From: Euwallacea fornicatus | Taxonomy: Eukaryota > Arthropoda > Insecta > Coleoptera > Curculionidae | NCBI RefSeq assembly: GCF_040115645.1 | Contig: NC_089550.1 | Coordinates: 1,674,001 to 1,738,000, forward strand | DNA: 64,000 nucleotides | Direction: 5' to 3' | Part shown: positions 50,749 through 61,669 of the stretch, in pieces | How the letters are laid out: each line of letters begins with the position of its first letter | Position numbering within the stretch: position 1 is the first letter of the stretch | Position numbers and translations under genes: made by a program | Notes under the pieces: model-generated | What the model was told of the DNA's origin: nothing | The model's database searches: none | The model's input: the letters and a program-made list of their open reading frames with translations, nothing else

Positions 50749-52405
50749 CCGCCAAAACGTTCCAAAGTTAGAAATTAATGGAAAATAAGTCACCAATCCA
50801 TGGCTGCGAAATCGGGAGGGCCGCAATCACCCTGGCTCCTTACGTCTTATACGCGCCTATTGCCAGGGCGTCCATGGACCTCCTTGTGCCAAAATTGCCT
50901 CGCTTTTAGCGGAGCTGTTAGCTACATCGAATTCTTCCAAAAATAATAATAAATAATGCATAGTTATCAAGGTCAGTTTCTATTTAAATGCTTCGTGTGA
51001 CTGAGCCGAAACCCCAACAGTTGAACCACTGCTGACCCTGCTGAAGAGGGATAATGTTTATCAAGTTTTTCCATATAGATATGCCATCTGCCGTCTCCAT
51101 GGTACTAAAAATGGCAATTTGCACATGTTAACACGCCTGATTCTCTGATGTATGGAATTTTTAGTATGATAAATACATTATAGTAATAATTTAAAAAAGT
51201 AATTGCGCGATACTATCATGTATAAGCACTTCCTCCATTTGCAACAAAACATGTCGTGATTATTTCGAATAACTTATAATGCTGAAACATACATATTTAT
51301 AAATAAGGTGCATTACGAGCCGTGTCATTAAATGAGTGTATAGGGACCGTACTGTGGGTGCGCCCATCGGGAGCGAAAAAATAATCCTATCCGGCTCTGA
51401 TCGCGCAAACGACAATAACTGTACAGTTATAATCTTCTTACGTGTCCATTATCTTATCATCAGTTTATCCAGTTATAGTACAGCAACAATACAAAGCGTC
51501 ACGATGTGAAAAATAATAATAATGGCCGAATGAAAGAAAACAATTTAGCAGGTCTGTTAGATAGAAATCTGAGTTTTTTCCTTTTGCTTCGGTGTGTCTT
51601 TCACACCCATTTCGGAATCAGCTCGTCCCATTTAATGCACGAATTAACACCCTTTTTATTTTCGTCGGACCCCGTGTATGTTCTCCACGAATTTTATGAG
51701 TTTCAATTTGTAATTTCCTGTTCATACAGTTTGAGTAATTACACGCTCGGGAAACTTCTAACTAAATAACAGGTGACGAAGGAATTTTTACCTGTTTTTC
51801 CTCTGCTCTCTTGCCGCTAAGATAAACACGTTAGCCAACGCGAATTTGCATGCGACGTTCCATTATGCATATTAGTTAATATATGAAGACAAATCCTATT
51901 TTTGTGACACAATAATAAGCGCCTTTAGAGCTCCATTAATTAAAAAAAATATATAGAAATTATTCGAGATGCCAATGCGAGATTAGTCGGCTGAGTTACA
52001 CACATGGTTTGAAATAATTATTTAATCTGCAACGTAATGTAAGAAAAGTTGCACACAATCGGCGTTATGGAAATTTTCACGGCCTGATAACTTCATATGC
52101 ACATTTCCAAGCCGGTCGATATAGGTAAATAAATTAGATTTGCTCTTGCGTCATTTGACACCAATACCTTATCAATGCCCGGTAATGGTGCTGCTGCTGC
52201 GGTCGGGATTTGGGTCGAAAAATGCACTTTTACGAGGGATGTTGTAATGGATACGTCGTGACGTATGCACAGTTATGACAGGTTAGGGTCGGAAACCTCG
52301 CGAAGTTCAGACAATTCTTCCGCGTCAACGAATTGGGAGCGGGGGAGGGGGCTGCATGGAGTGGTTCGGCATTTGATTTTGAGCGAAAGAGGTCCCGTGA
52401 ACTTA
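50749..52405. other. No gene recognised
   Basis: Apparently unique sequence with CATAAA/TTTATG and TAATT words in 51840-52140, and a short GCTGCTGCTGC run near 52190. The 87-codon frame at 51506-51769 is not recognisable. Confidence 0.4.
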
Positions 52406-52797
52406 TGGCTCGAACCGCGTAACTTTTTATTCACGTCACAAACGTTAACGATTGAGAGTGGCCCTACGTAAAATGACAAGTCATATAAATTTAATGTGCT
52501 AAACAAGAACAACGCCATACTTCAATGTCTAAACATCAAACGTCAAATCCAACTTTATTGCGCGGTTGCCGCTTAATTTGTTGACGTTTTTTTGATTTAT
52601 TTGGTGTTGTTTTCTTTGTTCATCGATTTTGGAGGTAAAAATTTGTTCTTCTGAGAACTTAGATAGTGGTCCTAGTTGCTTATCATCGGCGTTGTTGTTG
52701 GTACAATGCCCAAGTTACGTATTAATTTGGAAAAGGTGCGGCATCACTGTTGATACGAAGCCTGTCACGGGCATAAAAAGTTACGTAATTTCAATCA
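52406..52797. mobile_element. TGGTTCAAATCACG MITE, copy C
   Basis: The left end TGGCTCGAACCGCGTAACTT and the reversed right end TGATTGAAATTACGTAACTT are flanked by TA on both sides (52404-52405, 52798-52799). The interior aligns with copies A and B: CGGTTGCCGCTTAATTTGTT, GGTGCGGCATCACTGTTGAT, ATTTTGGAGGTAAAAAT. The length of 392 bp agrees with copy A (398 bp). Confidence 0.74.
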
Positions 52798-52799
52798 TA

Positions 52800-54411
52800 G
52801 ACGCGCGGAGGCGTTATTTAGGATATACAGAGCGATAAAAATTGATTTCGAACATCAATTATTTAATCTGTGAGCAGTGGCTGTTTATTTCTTTTACCCC
52901 CAACTAATTTACTAAAAAAACGGTAGGAAAAGGTTTAGGGTAAATAATATACGAGGGCGAAAAACTTTTTACGTTTAACGCGCAATTCGAGATTCGTTAA
53001 ATAAACGGTCAGTGGCGTGCGATCGAAACGTTTGAGGTGGTAAAACGAATCCGTACCCCCGGCAGAGTGTCAGCCCATAGATTTCGACATCAAATTGGGA
53101 AACTTAGTCGCGTGTCTTCTTACCGTACGTACAAAATTTCAACTTGGTATCTCAAAAACGGAGGGAGCTGAGAAATAACTGGCGTTATTTTCCATTAGAC
53201 ATTCAGCTGTTAAAGTTTGGCCACCTAACTTCGAGACACCCTTCTATGCTACACCGCTGACTGTCTCAGCGCCGATCACACCACAATTAAAGACAATAAA
53301 ATTGATTTCTTAATATGGAAAACATATGTCTCCTCGGGTCGTTTTTGTGCTATCTCGCTCTTACTAAAAGCCTCGGAATGTATTGCCATTTATCATCTAT
53401 AATGGAGCCAATGTGTAGTTTTTAGTTGTATTCCGTTGGCATTCATATACGTATATTCTCGAACGTGGAATCGTTCCACCAACCATTAATAAAGGCCGTC
53501 AGTGACCTTTATGCTTTTTCTTCATACTGAAATATTCGAATTCAAGGCTCTGCAAATGCTTGATAAATTTAAAATTTGCGGAATTTCCCCGAAATATTTA
53601 GAAAACATGCACATCACCTTTCAAGCATTCAAAATATGATTTGATAAAAATTCCGGTATCTGGCTAAATTCGCTGGTGCAAATCCTCATCGTCGAGCACA
53701 CATTCGGTAAACTACACGTCATACGTAACACTAGGATCCGAAGAATTTCAAAACATATTATGTTCGGTAGATTTAATCAAGATCTACGGCTCTTTACATA
53801 TCAAAGTTTATTCTAAAAGCAGGAAATTTTCGGTTGCTTCAACTGGAAAAGTAAAGCGAATCCGAAGATAAATGTAAAATAAAATTTTAAAAGGATGTTT
53901 GCTGTTACGGCCAGCAGCGGACGATAGAGGGGGATTTTATTTATCGAGGAATTTTATTGATATTTCCTTATAGATAACAGTGCTTAGTAATAGGGAATCA
54001 TTTTTCCGCAGTTCGGTGGACATGGATGTAGATATTTTGGTATTGAATAGACTGTGTGGACTTGCACGATTCTGCCGGGGCGGGGAGTAAGGAAAGAACT
54101 GACTCAGAACAGTTTCGTCGTACGAAACTGCGTTACTTCACCTGAAATTTAACGGGAAAAGGCCTGCTTTTGTCGTATACGTACTATATAACAAGGCCGC
54201 GCATTATGTCGGAAAAATTTTCTCTATATTTGTATTTTGTATACCTTTTGTTCGGGCATAACGTCTCACACTCAAGTAGGGGTTGTTAAAGCTGTGGAAT
54301 TGCACACTCATCTCCCTTAAAACTAACTGAGAATAATATTCACCTTTTACTAAGGACTCGGACAGAAACTCTTGTTACCGGTTCAGTGATAAATGTGCCA
54401 CCGTCTTCGGG
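52800..54411. other. No gene recognised
   Basis: 52950-53255 begins after a TA with CGAGGGCGAAAAACTTTTTA and ends near AACTTCGAGACACCCTTC. It may be another mariner-type non-autonomous element, but the two ends do not match well enough to call. The rest is featureless. Confidence 0.35.
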
Positions 54412-54438
54412 AAAAAAAAAAAAAAAAAAAAAAAAAAA
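54412..54438 (+). repeat. 27-base poly(A) run
   Basis: An uninterrupted A tract. It could be the tail of a retroposed transcript in plus orientation, but no recognisable element precedes it. Confidence 0.9.
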
Positions 54439-54639
54439 TGTTAGCAAAACTAAATTGTATAGAACGCGAGTATGTAAAATATGTGAAACGGTGAAAATTC
54501 CGCGCCTCCATCGCTGGCGAATGTCGTTGTTTCCATAAAATAATAATAATTATCGCAATAATTTTTATTATTCCCAAACAAAATAGGGAAAAACTAAACA
54601 ATCCGCCTGAAACGTATAGGACATATGTAAATAAATGGA

Positions 54640-54872
54640 TGCGGTCCTTTTTGCCGGACGAATGGTTCCCTCCGCCCCAGGGTGCAGATTAATAAGTCTC
54701 CAATTTATTTGGTCATTCGCCAGAAAAGTACTAACGGTTTCATTATGGTTCACATCATTCAACAAGTTACGCAACTTCACAAAATAATTACTGGCGCCCA
54801 CAAAATTGAGTCCGTTGTCTGAATAAATAATCCAAGGTTTACCCCTTCTAAAGATGAACAGCTTCAGGCAAT
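54640..54872 (-). pseudogene. BEL/Pao integrase core fragment
   Basis: Read from 54872 downward: LFIFRRGKPWIIYSDNGLNF then VGASNYFVKL. This is the S-D-N-G-x-N-F-x-G-A block holding the second catalytic Asp of the integrase. It is followed by FLANDQINWRLINLHPGAE, the counterpart of the usual W-x-F-I-P-P-x-x-P-H stretch. The third catalytic residue region after GGLWE is not readable. The first catalytic Asp region, which should lie upstream, is absent. Confidence 0.82.
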
Positions 54873-54874
54873 TT

Positions 54875-55392
54875 AGATAGATAGATAGATAGGTCCTTTA
54901 TTGGGGTCCTAACAATAATTTGTTTCGTACAAGTTATCAGTATACATAAGCACGCTCTAAAATACATAAAAACAGGATTCTAATTTACAATATTACACAA
55001 CATGCATTCCGTAATACGTAAAATATAGCAAGACGCCTTAACAGCGAATGGAGCAGTTCGGAGTTAGAGTTACCTCCTCAACATGTTGTTAAATGAGGAT
55101 GTGTTGACTTACAGATATTCGTCAGCACCATAACAGGCGTTTCTCATAAGCCGTTTTTTAATTCTCAAGGTGCCAACGACCTTACCACGATCATATATGA
55201 GAAATTTACTCTTAAATTATTTAAGAGATAAAAATTTACATGACGTGACCATGTCTGAACTGAGTCTGGATAAACTCCCCGCTGTACGTATGATATACTC
55301 GGGTGAGCTGATGGATTGGTTTTGCGCTTACTAAGAATACCATTATTATTGTTGTTTTTTTTTTCATTTAGCCACAAATCGTTTGATGAAGA
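54875..55392 (-). mobile_element. Probable non-LTR retrotransposon 3' end inserted in the BEL/Pao copy
   Basis: On the minus strand this segment ends with AATAAAGGACC followed by a tetranucleotide tail (GATA repeats at 54875-54892 on the plus strand). That is a common 3' terminus for arthropod non-LTR elements with simple-repeat tails. BEL/Pao integrase sequence abuts it directly on both sides, and the missing first part of the integrase core coincides with it. A minus-strand frame at 55377-55165 may be the end of its ORF2 (KTNPSAHPSISYVQRGVYPD), but family membership is inferred from the tail and position, not from a clear motif. The upper boundary is approximate. Confidence 0.5.
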
Positions 55393-55640
55393 TCATTCTC
55401 TAATTTCAGGAAGTTTGATCAATGACCGGAGAATATGGTTTAATTCATCCGAAGTCGGAACCGTTGACGCATCAAAAAATCCAAAGATATATGCTGTTAC
55501 TCGCATTAGCTTGCATAAAGGTAAATATTTTTCGAAAATCAGAGGAAATGAGACGCTTTGCGGAAGATCATCGTTCGCATCATTTGCTACGTTCAACATC
55601 GTTTTTTCATTAAAAAAAATATATATTTCGTTCTGAAAGT
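55393..55640 (-). pseudogene. BEL/Pao integrase N-terminal linker
   Basis: The minus frame gives FEKYLPLCKLMRVTAYIFGF followed by VPTSDELNHILRSLIKL. This corresponds to the S-x-x-x-L-L-R-V-T-A-Y-x-L-R-F and L-T-x-x-E-L-x-x-A-x-x-x-L-I-x-x-x-Q stretch between RNase H and the integrase zinc-binding domain in Pao-type polyproteins. The similarity stops at the edge of the inserted segment. Confidence 0.75.
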
Positions 55641-55677
55641 TTATTGACTTGAACAGTTTCCTGCGGGTCGTCGAACT

Positions 55678-56340
55678 CTATAAATCCTTGTTGCTTACCA
55701 AACTCAGGTCCCTCAAATCAAAGAGAACTGCCAGCAGATCTCTAAGATTTAAACCTCGTGATATAATATCAGCATCGTTCTGATAGCTTAGGGCGTACTT
55801 TAAGTCCTTAAAACTGGAAATATCTGTTATTTTCGACACTCGGTTCGCAACAAATGTTTTTAAATTGGATGGTTCTATTTTCAACCAACACACAACGATC
55901 GTAGAATCGATAAAACAACTTGTTTTTGATTTCATAAAGTCCAGAGTGTGTTTTAAATGGCACGCTCATTTGGCCAACAAATGTGAAGCAGGCAGGTCCG
56001 GAAATGGTCAAGTATTATATTCCCGGTAGGCTGCACTTGCTACCTTGTCCCCACACTATTTTAAAGAGCAAATATAAGCACAAGCTTCAAACGCTTTTTC
56101 AGAGCTATTATCGCTGAAACCTACCTATTCCACACGTATAGGTTATAAACTTAACCCATGTCGTGGAATGTTTACATCATTTAGATATTTAATATGAGAC
56201 CCCAATTCACACCAAAACCCTTTTAGGTCCTCTGGGAAGATTTTGCCTCAATCTATGTTAAGCCGCCACAACCCTTAGATAATGAGCTTTCCCTCAATGA
56301 TTGCTGCTGCTATCAAACCAAGCGTGAGGAAAATTTGGCA
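55678..56340 (-). pseudogene. BEL/Pao RNase H region
   Basis: Reading downward: LPEDLKRFWCELGSHI, then GFSDNSSEKAFEACAYI (first catalytic Asp in the F-x-D-x-S motif), then TSCFIDSTIVVCWLKIEPSN (D-S-T with the later catalytic Asp), then FKTFVANRV-like LKTFVANRVSKI and ADIISRGLNLRDL near 55740. This is the standard Pao RNase H order. In the intact element it removes the RNA strand during reverse transcription. Frame changes and stops break it. Confidence 0.85.
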
Positions 56341-56393
56341 TATTGTTGAAAGCATATTCAGTAGCTTTCTGATGCCATTTCTAATATTCATAG

Positions 56394-57090
56394 TCACGGG
56401 TCCCAAACTGTCTCTAATAGATTTAGCTCTTTAGCTTTCTTCTTTCGATATAACACCAAGCTATCTTTGGCTGAATTAGTGGAAATCTTGAGGATGACAT
56501 CCAGAGTGGATGTACTATTGAAAGTCCATTTTCGTGGTTTAAAGTTTGCTTTGCCTAATAGATCTTTATGTACTTTAAGTGTTTCCTCTTCGGAATCGGC
56601 ACTAACGAGCAAGTCATCCATTTATAAGGACTTTTCAATAATTCGCGAAGTTCGAGGAAATCCGTATTTTCTTTCATTCTCCAATTCCTACAGACACCGA
56701 GCAGCTTGAAAAGGCGCATTAATGGTACCAGAAGTGACGGTGTTAAATGTATACATTTTAATCAGTTCCGCAATGCTCCACCCCCGTGATATTTGCTGGA
56801 ATGAACGATCTTGGTCTTTAACCGAAATGCACCGGTACCACTTCAGTGTCTACGCGGAGCACGATCGGCTTTAGTCTGACTCATAATAAAATCGAATGTA
56901 AATCCCACTAAATTGTAGATCGGACTTTTAATAAATCATTAAGCGACGCGTGGGTGGAAGACTTTGCACTAGCGTGGAAGACGACTTGACGCGTTGTGGT
57001 CAAAGGATCTTCTCTGTGAGTCAAGAAGAAAGTATCTTTAAATATCTTCATTGGAGATATATTTAATAGTCGCGTGACCTGAATCTTGAT
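56394..57090 (-). pseudogene. BEL/Pao reverse transcriptase
   Basis: In order down the minus strand: DSGHATIKYISPMKIFKDTF, QVVFHASAKSSTHASLNDLL, KWYRCISVKDQDRSFQQI, MYTFNTVTSGTINAPFQAAR and MDDLLVSADSEEETLKVHKD. These match the Pao palm motifs. In the catalytic Y-V-D-D box the Tyr codon is now a stop and Val is Met, leaving MDD. Other stops interrupt CL-ELENERKYGFP and the segment before LHSIL. The enzyme copied the element's RNA into DNA in virus-like particles; this copy is dead. Confidence 0.88.
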
Positions 57091-57260
57091 TCCTTTGCAT
57101 AAACATCACATATTTTCCTTGAGGATCTAAATTTACCGAACTGTAGGCGAAGCCATTTTTTCAATGCTATAACTGTAGAATCTCCGAGGTCCGCATCGGA
57201 TTGTTAAGAGAAGGGATAGTAGAACTCAAATGTGTCATTTGCATCACAGCTCACAAAGCT

Positions 57261-59999
57261 ATTCGTTCCCTAGGACACTAGTTTTTTATTTCCAAGGAGA
57301 TAAATTGTGTTTCACAATTTTCCCTGGTTTCTACAGTAAATAACCTATTAATTTGAGTTTTGATCCACTCTCGCAGTCAATCCAACATGGCAAGAGGATT
57401 TGTCTATAATTATTATAGATGACTCTAATCGTGGTAATCCCCACTACTCGATCCGAGTTCGAACATCTAACTGACATTTCCACCGGGTAAAACCATGGAC
57501 CTAACGCTTCTGCATTTTTCTCTCTCCGTCGGTCCCACAGAAACTATATGGAGACTAATGACAATTGAAGCCTACCGAAAAGGGCCTCGTACTAAGAGTC
57601 AGTTAGGGCCGTTTTAGATCGTGTGAAGTACTAACTGAAAAGTACCCAGTCAGCTTATTGGCGAACGATAAATCAGAGACGAGTTTGAAGATGAATAGCC
57701 AATGCATCAGCAAATAAAATGATTTTGTGTAATATTTCCGATTATAACACTTCAAGATCGTGAAATTTTCTTTTTCTCCTTAGTTTATATTATCTGATTT
57801 CCTCTCTTTGTCACCGTCCGATTTTATTCCAACAAGAACCGAGTGAAGTTCCATATCGAATATTTTAATTTTCCTCTATTAATTGTTAACTGAAATAACA
57901 AATTTCCCAACTATTTATTTCGCCCCCTGAATGGCAGCAATACCCAAATTGCAATTCACAATAGCATAGCCTAATTAGTCCGCTCCATTATTAATACTCC
58001 AATAAATACCAAATCCAGTTGTAACATTGGATACAGTTTTAACATTAAATCCACGTGACCTATTCAACATTATGAGGCGTATCATGCTAAACGTGATTTT
58101 TTCAGTTCAATGAGCGTCTGCCTCGTGTATACATACACATCCATATCCGGTTGGTTGTTTTATTGATGAAGGCTTAAACTAATTGCGGGGTCTCTATTTG
58201 ATATTTTAAACATGAAGGGGATCCTGGCAATTAAAACAAATTTGTCCATTGTGCAACCTTTTTTGGCCCTGCATAAATTTTCAGCCTGATTAATTTATCT
58301 TTTACAAAATCGCTCGAAACATGGAGAATTAGTGACTAACCAAGAAGTTGATGCTAAAATTATTGGACTTTAAACACAGTTTCTCCAACTGATGCGTTTC
58401 GTTTACGAGGTGCACGTGTCCCATCGCCTGATGATGATTCATGAAAAATAACCGTAAGACATTCTCCGGTCCTGGGGGCTAAAGCTAGAAAGTTGCAGGA
58501 CAAAATTTAGCGGCGGTTGACGATAGACATTCGCTTTCTAAAATATTTTTGTGAAGATTCGGAAATTTCTTTGAGTACTGTTGGCTCCAGATGTCTTCTA
58601 ATTGCTGGTAGAATTAAATCTGATCATAAAGCATGTGAAATTCGCAGCGTTTACCCCACTGTGCAAAAAATGTCGCGTATACCAACACGCCCTTTGTCAC
58701 TAATTAAGAGGGCTGAATATACCTAAACCTCTCTATTTAGCGTTTTGCGGAATATATACGGTGCCTTTTCAGTTTACGAATTGTTTGCGGCCAAAACGAT
58801 TCCAGGCCAGGAAACGCTTCTATGGAATTATAATTCCTTCTACATTTCGTCCTCCAACTGGAAGTAATGTAATTTACTGCGGCTTATTTTAGTTGTTTAG
58901 TCATGTTTTAGGGTTGCTCCCATCCCGCAAAGGGGAATTTTCAATATATTTAAAACTGATGCAAATATAGAATCCGCATGTTCTTCGGCAATTTTGGCTT
59001 TGCACGACTTCTCGCTTGATCAAAATCAAAGAAACGGGGCTTAATTGGTCGCTTTTTATGCGGGAGGCCATAAGTATGTTGTTTTGAGCAAATATGGTGA
59101 AATTCGATAAGGCTGTGCAAATACAAGAAAGTCAATATGTATTCAGAAATGAGAGAACTTCAATTTGCCGAAGAATTTGGAAGTATTTATAGCTGTTATT
59201 TGGAAGAGATCTGTTTTGGAAATTAGATGAAGTTTAGATTAAACAGAGGATAAAAACTTGCTTTCTGAGTTTCTTTGGGGAATCTTAAAAAGAAATTCTT
59301 AATTAGTTTTAAGTCGTGAATTTAAAGAACTATCCAGGACTGCAATGTGACTTCTGAATAAGAATACCGAAACTTCAGCAATGAAACAGAGAAAAATCGT
59401 CAAGTTTGACCTTCAATATTTTCCCTTGTTAAAAGGAGGGCTCAATGGCACGAAAAACTGAGTTAGTCATCACGTTTCTCATGATTCAGCTCATCTAACT
59501 CCATCAGAAACTGAATTTGACAAAGAAGAATAATGGAGGAGTCCTTCTAGTTGGGAAAGGAGGAAGAGAATAAGAAGGGACGAAGAGAGGCTTCTGCAGT
59601 TTCCATTTGATTGTGCCTTGATTTTTACGTAGTTGTTCAGAATTCTTGAAAGTGTTGATTGAAGTGTCGCTGTTAAGCACCGTCGAATTGGTGTTCAGCT
59701 CCAGATTAATAAATTAAACATCAAATTTCTCACCATTTTATCCAAAGCAATTACATTTGAAATGAGATTTGCGAAATCATTAGAAATAATGGTCCGCTTA
59801 GATTATGAGGGGCGCTTTATGATATTATTTGCCCCCATACACTGATTTATTATAGCATTGCAACAATAAATCAGGTGAATTTTTACTCTTTCTATTCCTA
59901 GAATAAAGGCGGTAACATATATGTATATTGCCTGACGAGTATAAAGTTCTTTTAACAGGTGATTAAGGTTTTTCGGAGGCATTCAGTTAACGTGACATC
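57261..59999. other. No gene recognised
   Basis: Upstream of the Pao pol remnant. The expected protease and gag are not readable. 57900-58320 looks like unique AT-rich sequence. Frames are at most 69 codons. Confidence 0.4.
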
Positions 60000-60140
60000 A
60001 GTCATAAAACATTATATGTAATGCGCACGTAATGAGGTTTTATTCGACTCCTCCATTTATGGACTCGCCCGCAAGACCGCTCGGCCATAAACTGATCCAT
60101 CTCATAAAGCCTTACATTACGTACTTATTGCATAAATAAC
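60000..60140. promoter_or_regulatory. Cluster of five CATAAA/TTTATG sites
   Basis: CATAAA or its complement occurs near 60004, 60055, 60086, 60105 and 60130, five times in about 135 bp where well under one would be expected at this base composition. TTTATG is the core recognised by Caudal/Abdominal-B type homeodomains. A function as a regulatory element is inference. Confidence 0.25.
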
Positions 60141-61285
60141 TATTACAAAAAAGGTAGAAGGGGTTTTCGAAAAGTTGATTGTGAGTTCCTCTACTAAAAA
60201 GGGACAATGTTAATATGCAGGAAGCTCCGCGGTTAGTGTAAGGGCAAATGGCCCTTTTATATACCCAACGCATCAGCGTGAATATATTATTTAGAAAGCG
60301 CTTAAGTCATTTTGGACGTAATATCCAGCTCCAGGAATTCGAGTCTCGTAAAATTTCATCCCGATTTTCAATTATTAAATGGTGGCTGTTCCACAAACCT
60401 GGAATGATTCAAATTGGTAACAAAACGGGTCCCGTTTGTGCGTTTGAAGTGAAAACGAGGAAAAAAATGAATACATATTCCACATATTAAAAAAACGAGG
60501 CGTATTCATTTGTATCAGCATCAAGCGCCCGTTTGATCTAGGCAGATGAAAAAGACAGTGGACACATAATGCAAAACGAAAAAGCAGAAGTTGTTGCCGA
60601 AGTGACAATTATGTACGAGCGAGTGAAACACAAACATCAAAAGAACCTTTAATAGAGAGATAATTCATCAGAGATGCCGCATGCGTCCGCGTTTCGAGGC
60701 CTGAAAAAAATTTCAGGCTTGGGCGCTTCTCGTTCTCGTAAAAATATAATAAAAAGGCGACTTTGTCAGCCATTGGAGCGGAGAATTTTTAAATTTCAAC
60801 TGTGATGTCTGTCAGATTTTTCTTGTTAATAGTCGTGTCACATCTTATTTATTGAGACCAGTGTATTTCAAAAGCCTTTTGACAGTGGGATCGAACATAT
60901 GGGTCCGATGGTCGACCGATGCACCACATGACGAGATGAAGGTAATTTCAGATTAACATCGCTCGAGGGAACTTGTTAAAGATGTAACATAATTGACTGA
61001 CATGTCGCTTTTATTAACAAGTTTGGTTCTTAACCGGTTTATAAGATTCCCCTATGCGTCTTTGCAACATCATGTGGAATCCTCAGGATTTTTTTATTGA
61101 TATTGTTAAATATGATACATTGGTAAATTCGTACGGCAACACGCCGACCAAATACCCCCAAACAAATGGTTCCGATGATGATTGATGGCTTGCACAGGGC
61201 GTGTTGCGTTTTCCGTTTTAGTTGCTGAGATTTCGAGTGTGGTACTGATTTTGGCCACCTTCCAACTGCCGGGTAACTCAACTCA
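60141..61285. other. No gene recognised
   Basis: A hairpin-forming GCCTGAAA-AAAA-TTTCAGGC lies at about 60701-60720. Frames are short and mirrored by antisense frames. Confidence 0.35.
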
Positions 61286-61669
61286 CTAATTTGTGGTATT
61301 AATATACGGCAAATTGCTGCGCATCTTGGAACCAAGCCGTAACGGGGAATTGGAGGAGGGGGGAATTAAAAAAGATCGAGAGTGCCCCGGAGACCAAATC
61401 CATATCAAGAAGAACCATCGAATTAGTTTTCCCTTCGAAAATTTCTGCAATTTACTTCTTTGATAATCGCGTAGAAATTCTTCAATATCTTCCCATGGGA
61501 GATCGATTCGAACATACCTGCGACCAATCCCCGGAGTGTCAATGCCGGTACGAACTTGTTCGGGCGATTGGTCCTCCGCGCAGAACAGATTCGAAACCTT
61601 GGATATTCTGAAGTTTGAGAGCCGAAAGCGCGGAACTATAAGTAAAAAACTAGCAGTGAGTGGAATCAT
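61286..61669 (-). other. Unassigned 127-codon open frame with possible splice signals
   Basis: Starts MIPLTASFLLIVPRF, a hydrophobic lead that could pass for a weak signal segment, and continues with GRRYVRIDLPWEDIEEFLRD. Its base composition is more GC-rich than its flanks. On the minus strand an acceptor-like TTTTTACTTATAG precedes, and a good donor-like CAGGTATGT follows, a roughly 120-bp stretch that is open in more than one frame. I know no family for it. It may be a lone exon, a decayed one or chance. Confidence 0.15.

Larger units (their letters stand above)
54640..57260 (-). mobile_element. BEL/Pao LTR retrotransposon remnant
   Basis: On the minus strand the pol order typical of BEL/Pao is readable: a pre-RT region (LGDSTVIALKKWL near 57190), reverse transcriptase (57060-56394), RNase H (about 56340-55678), the integrase N-terminal linker (55599-55393) and part of the integrase core (54872-54640). 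Every domain carries stops or frameshifts. Gag, protease and both LTRs were not recognised, so about half of the expected length is missing or unrecognisable. The integrase is split by the insertion at 54875-55392. It is an old, inactive copy. Confidence 0.87.

Noticed and set aside
52950..53255. Possible TA-flanked element starting CGAGGGCGAAAAACTT
   Set aside because: The proposed right end does not pair convincingly with the left, so limits and identity are unsupported.
54383..54601. 72-codon minus frame with a Phe run
   Set aside because: The Phe stretch is simply the translated poly(A) tract at 54412-54438.
57460..57485. GAGTTCGAACATC, a B-box-like word
   Set aside because: No A-box at the right distance and no cloverleaf.
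60225..60350. tRNA-like A-box and B-box words (GCGGTTAGTGTAAGG and AATTCGAGTC)
   Set aside because: They are about 110 bp apart, no cloverleaf can be drawn, and there is no SINE-like tail or repeat flank.
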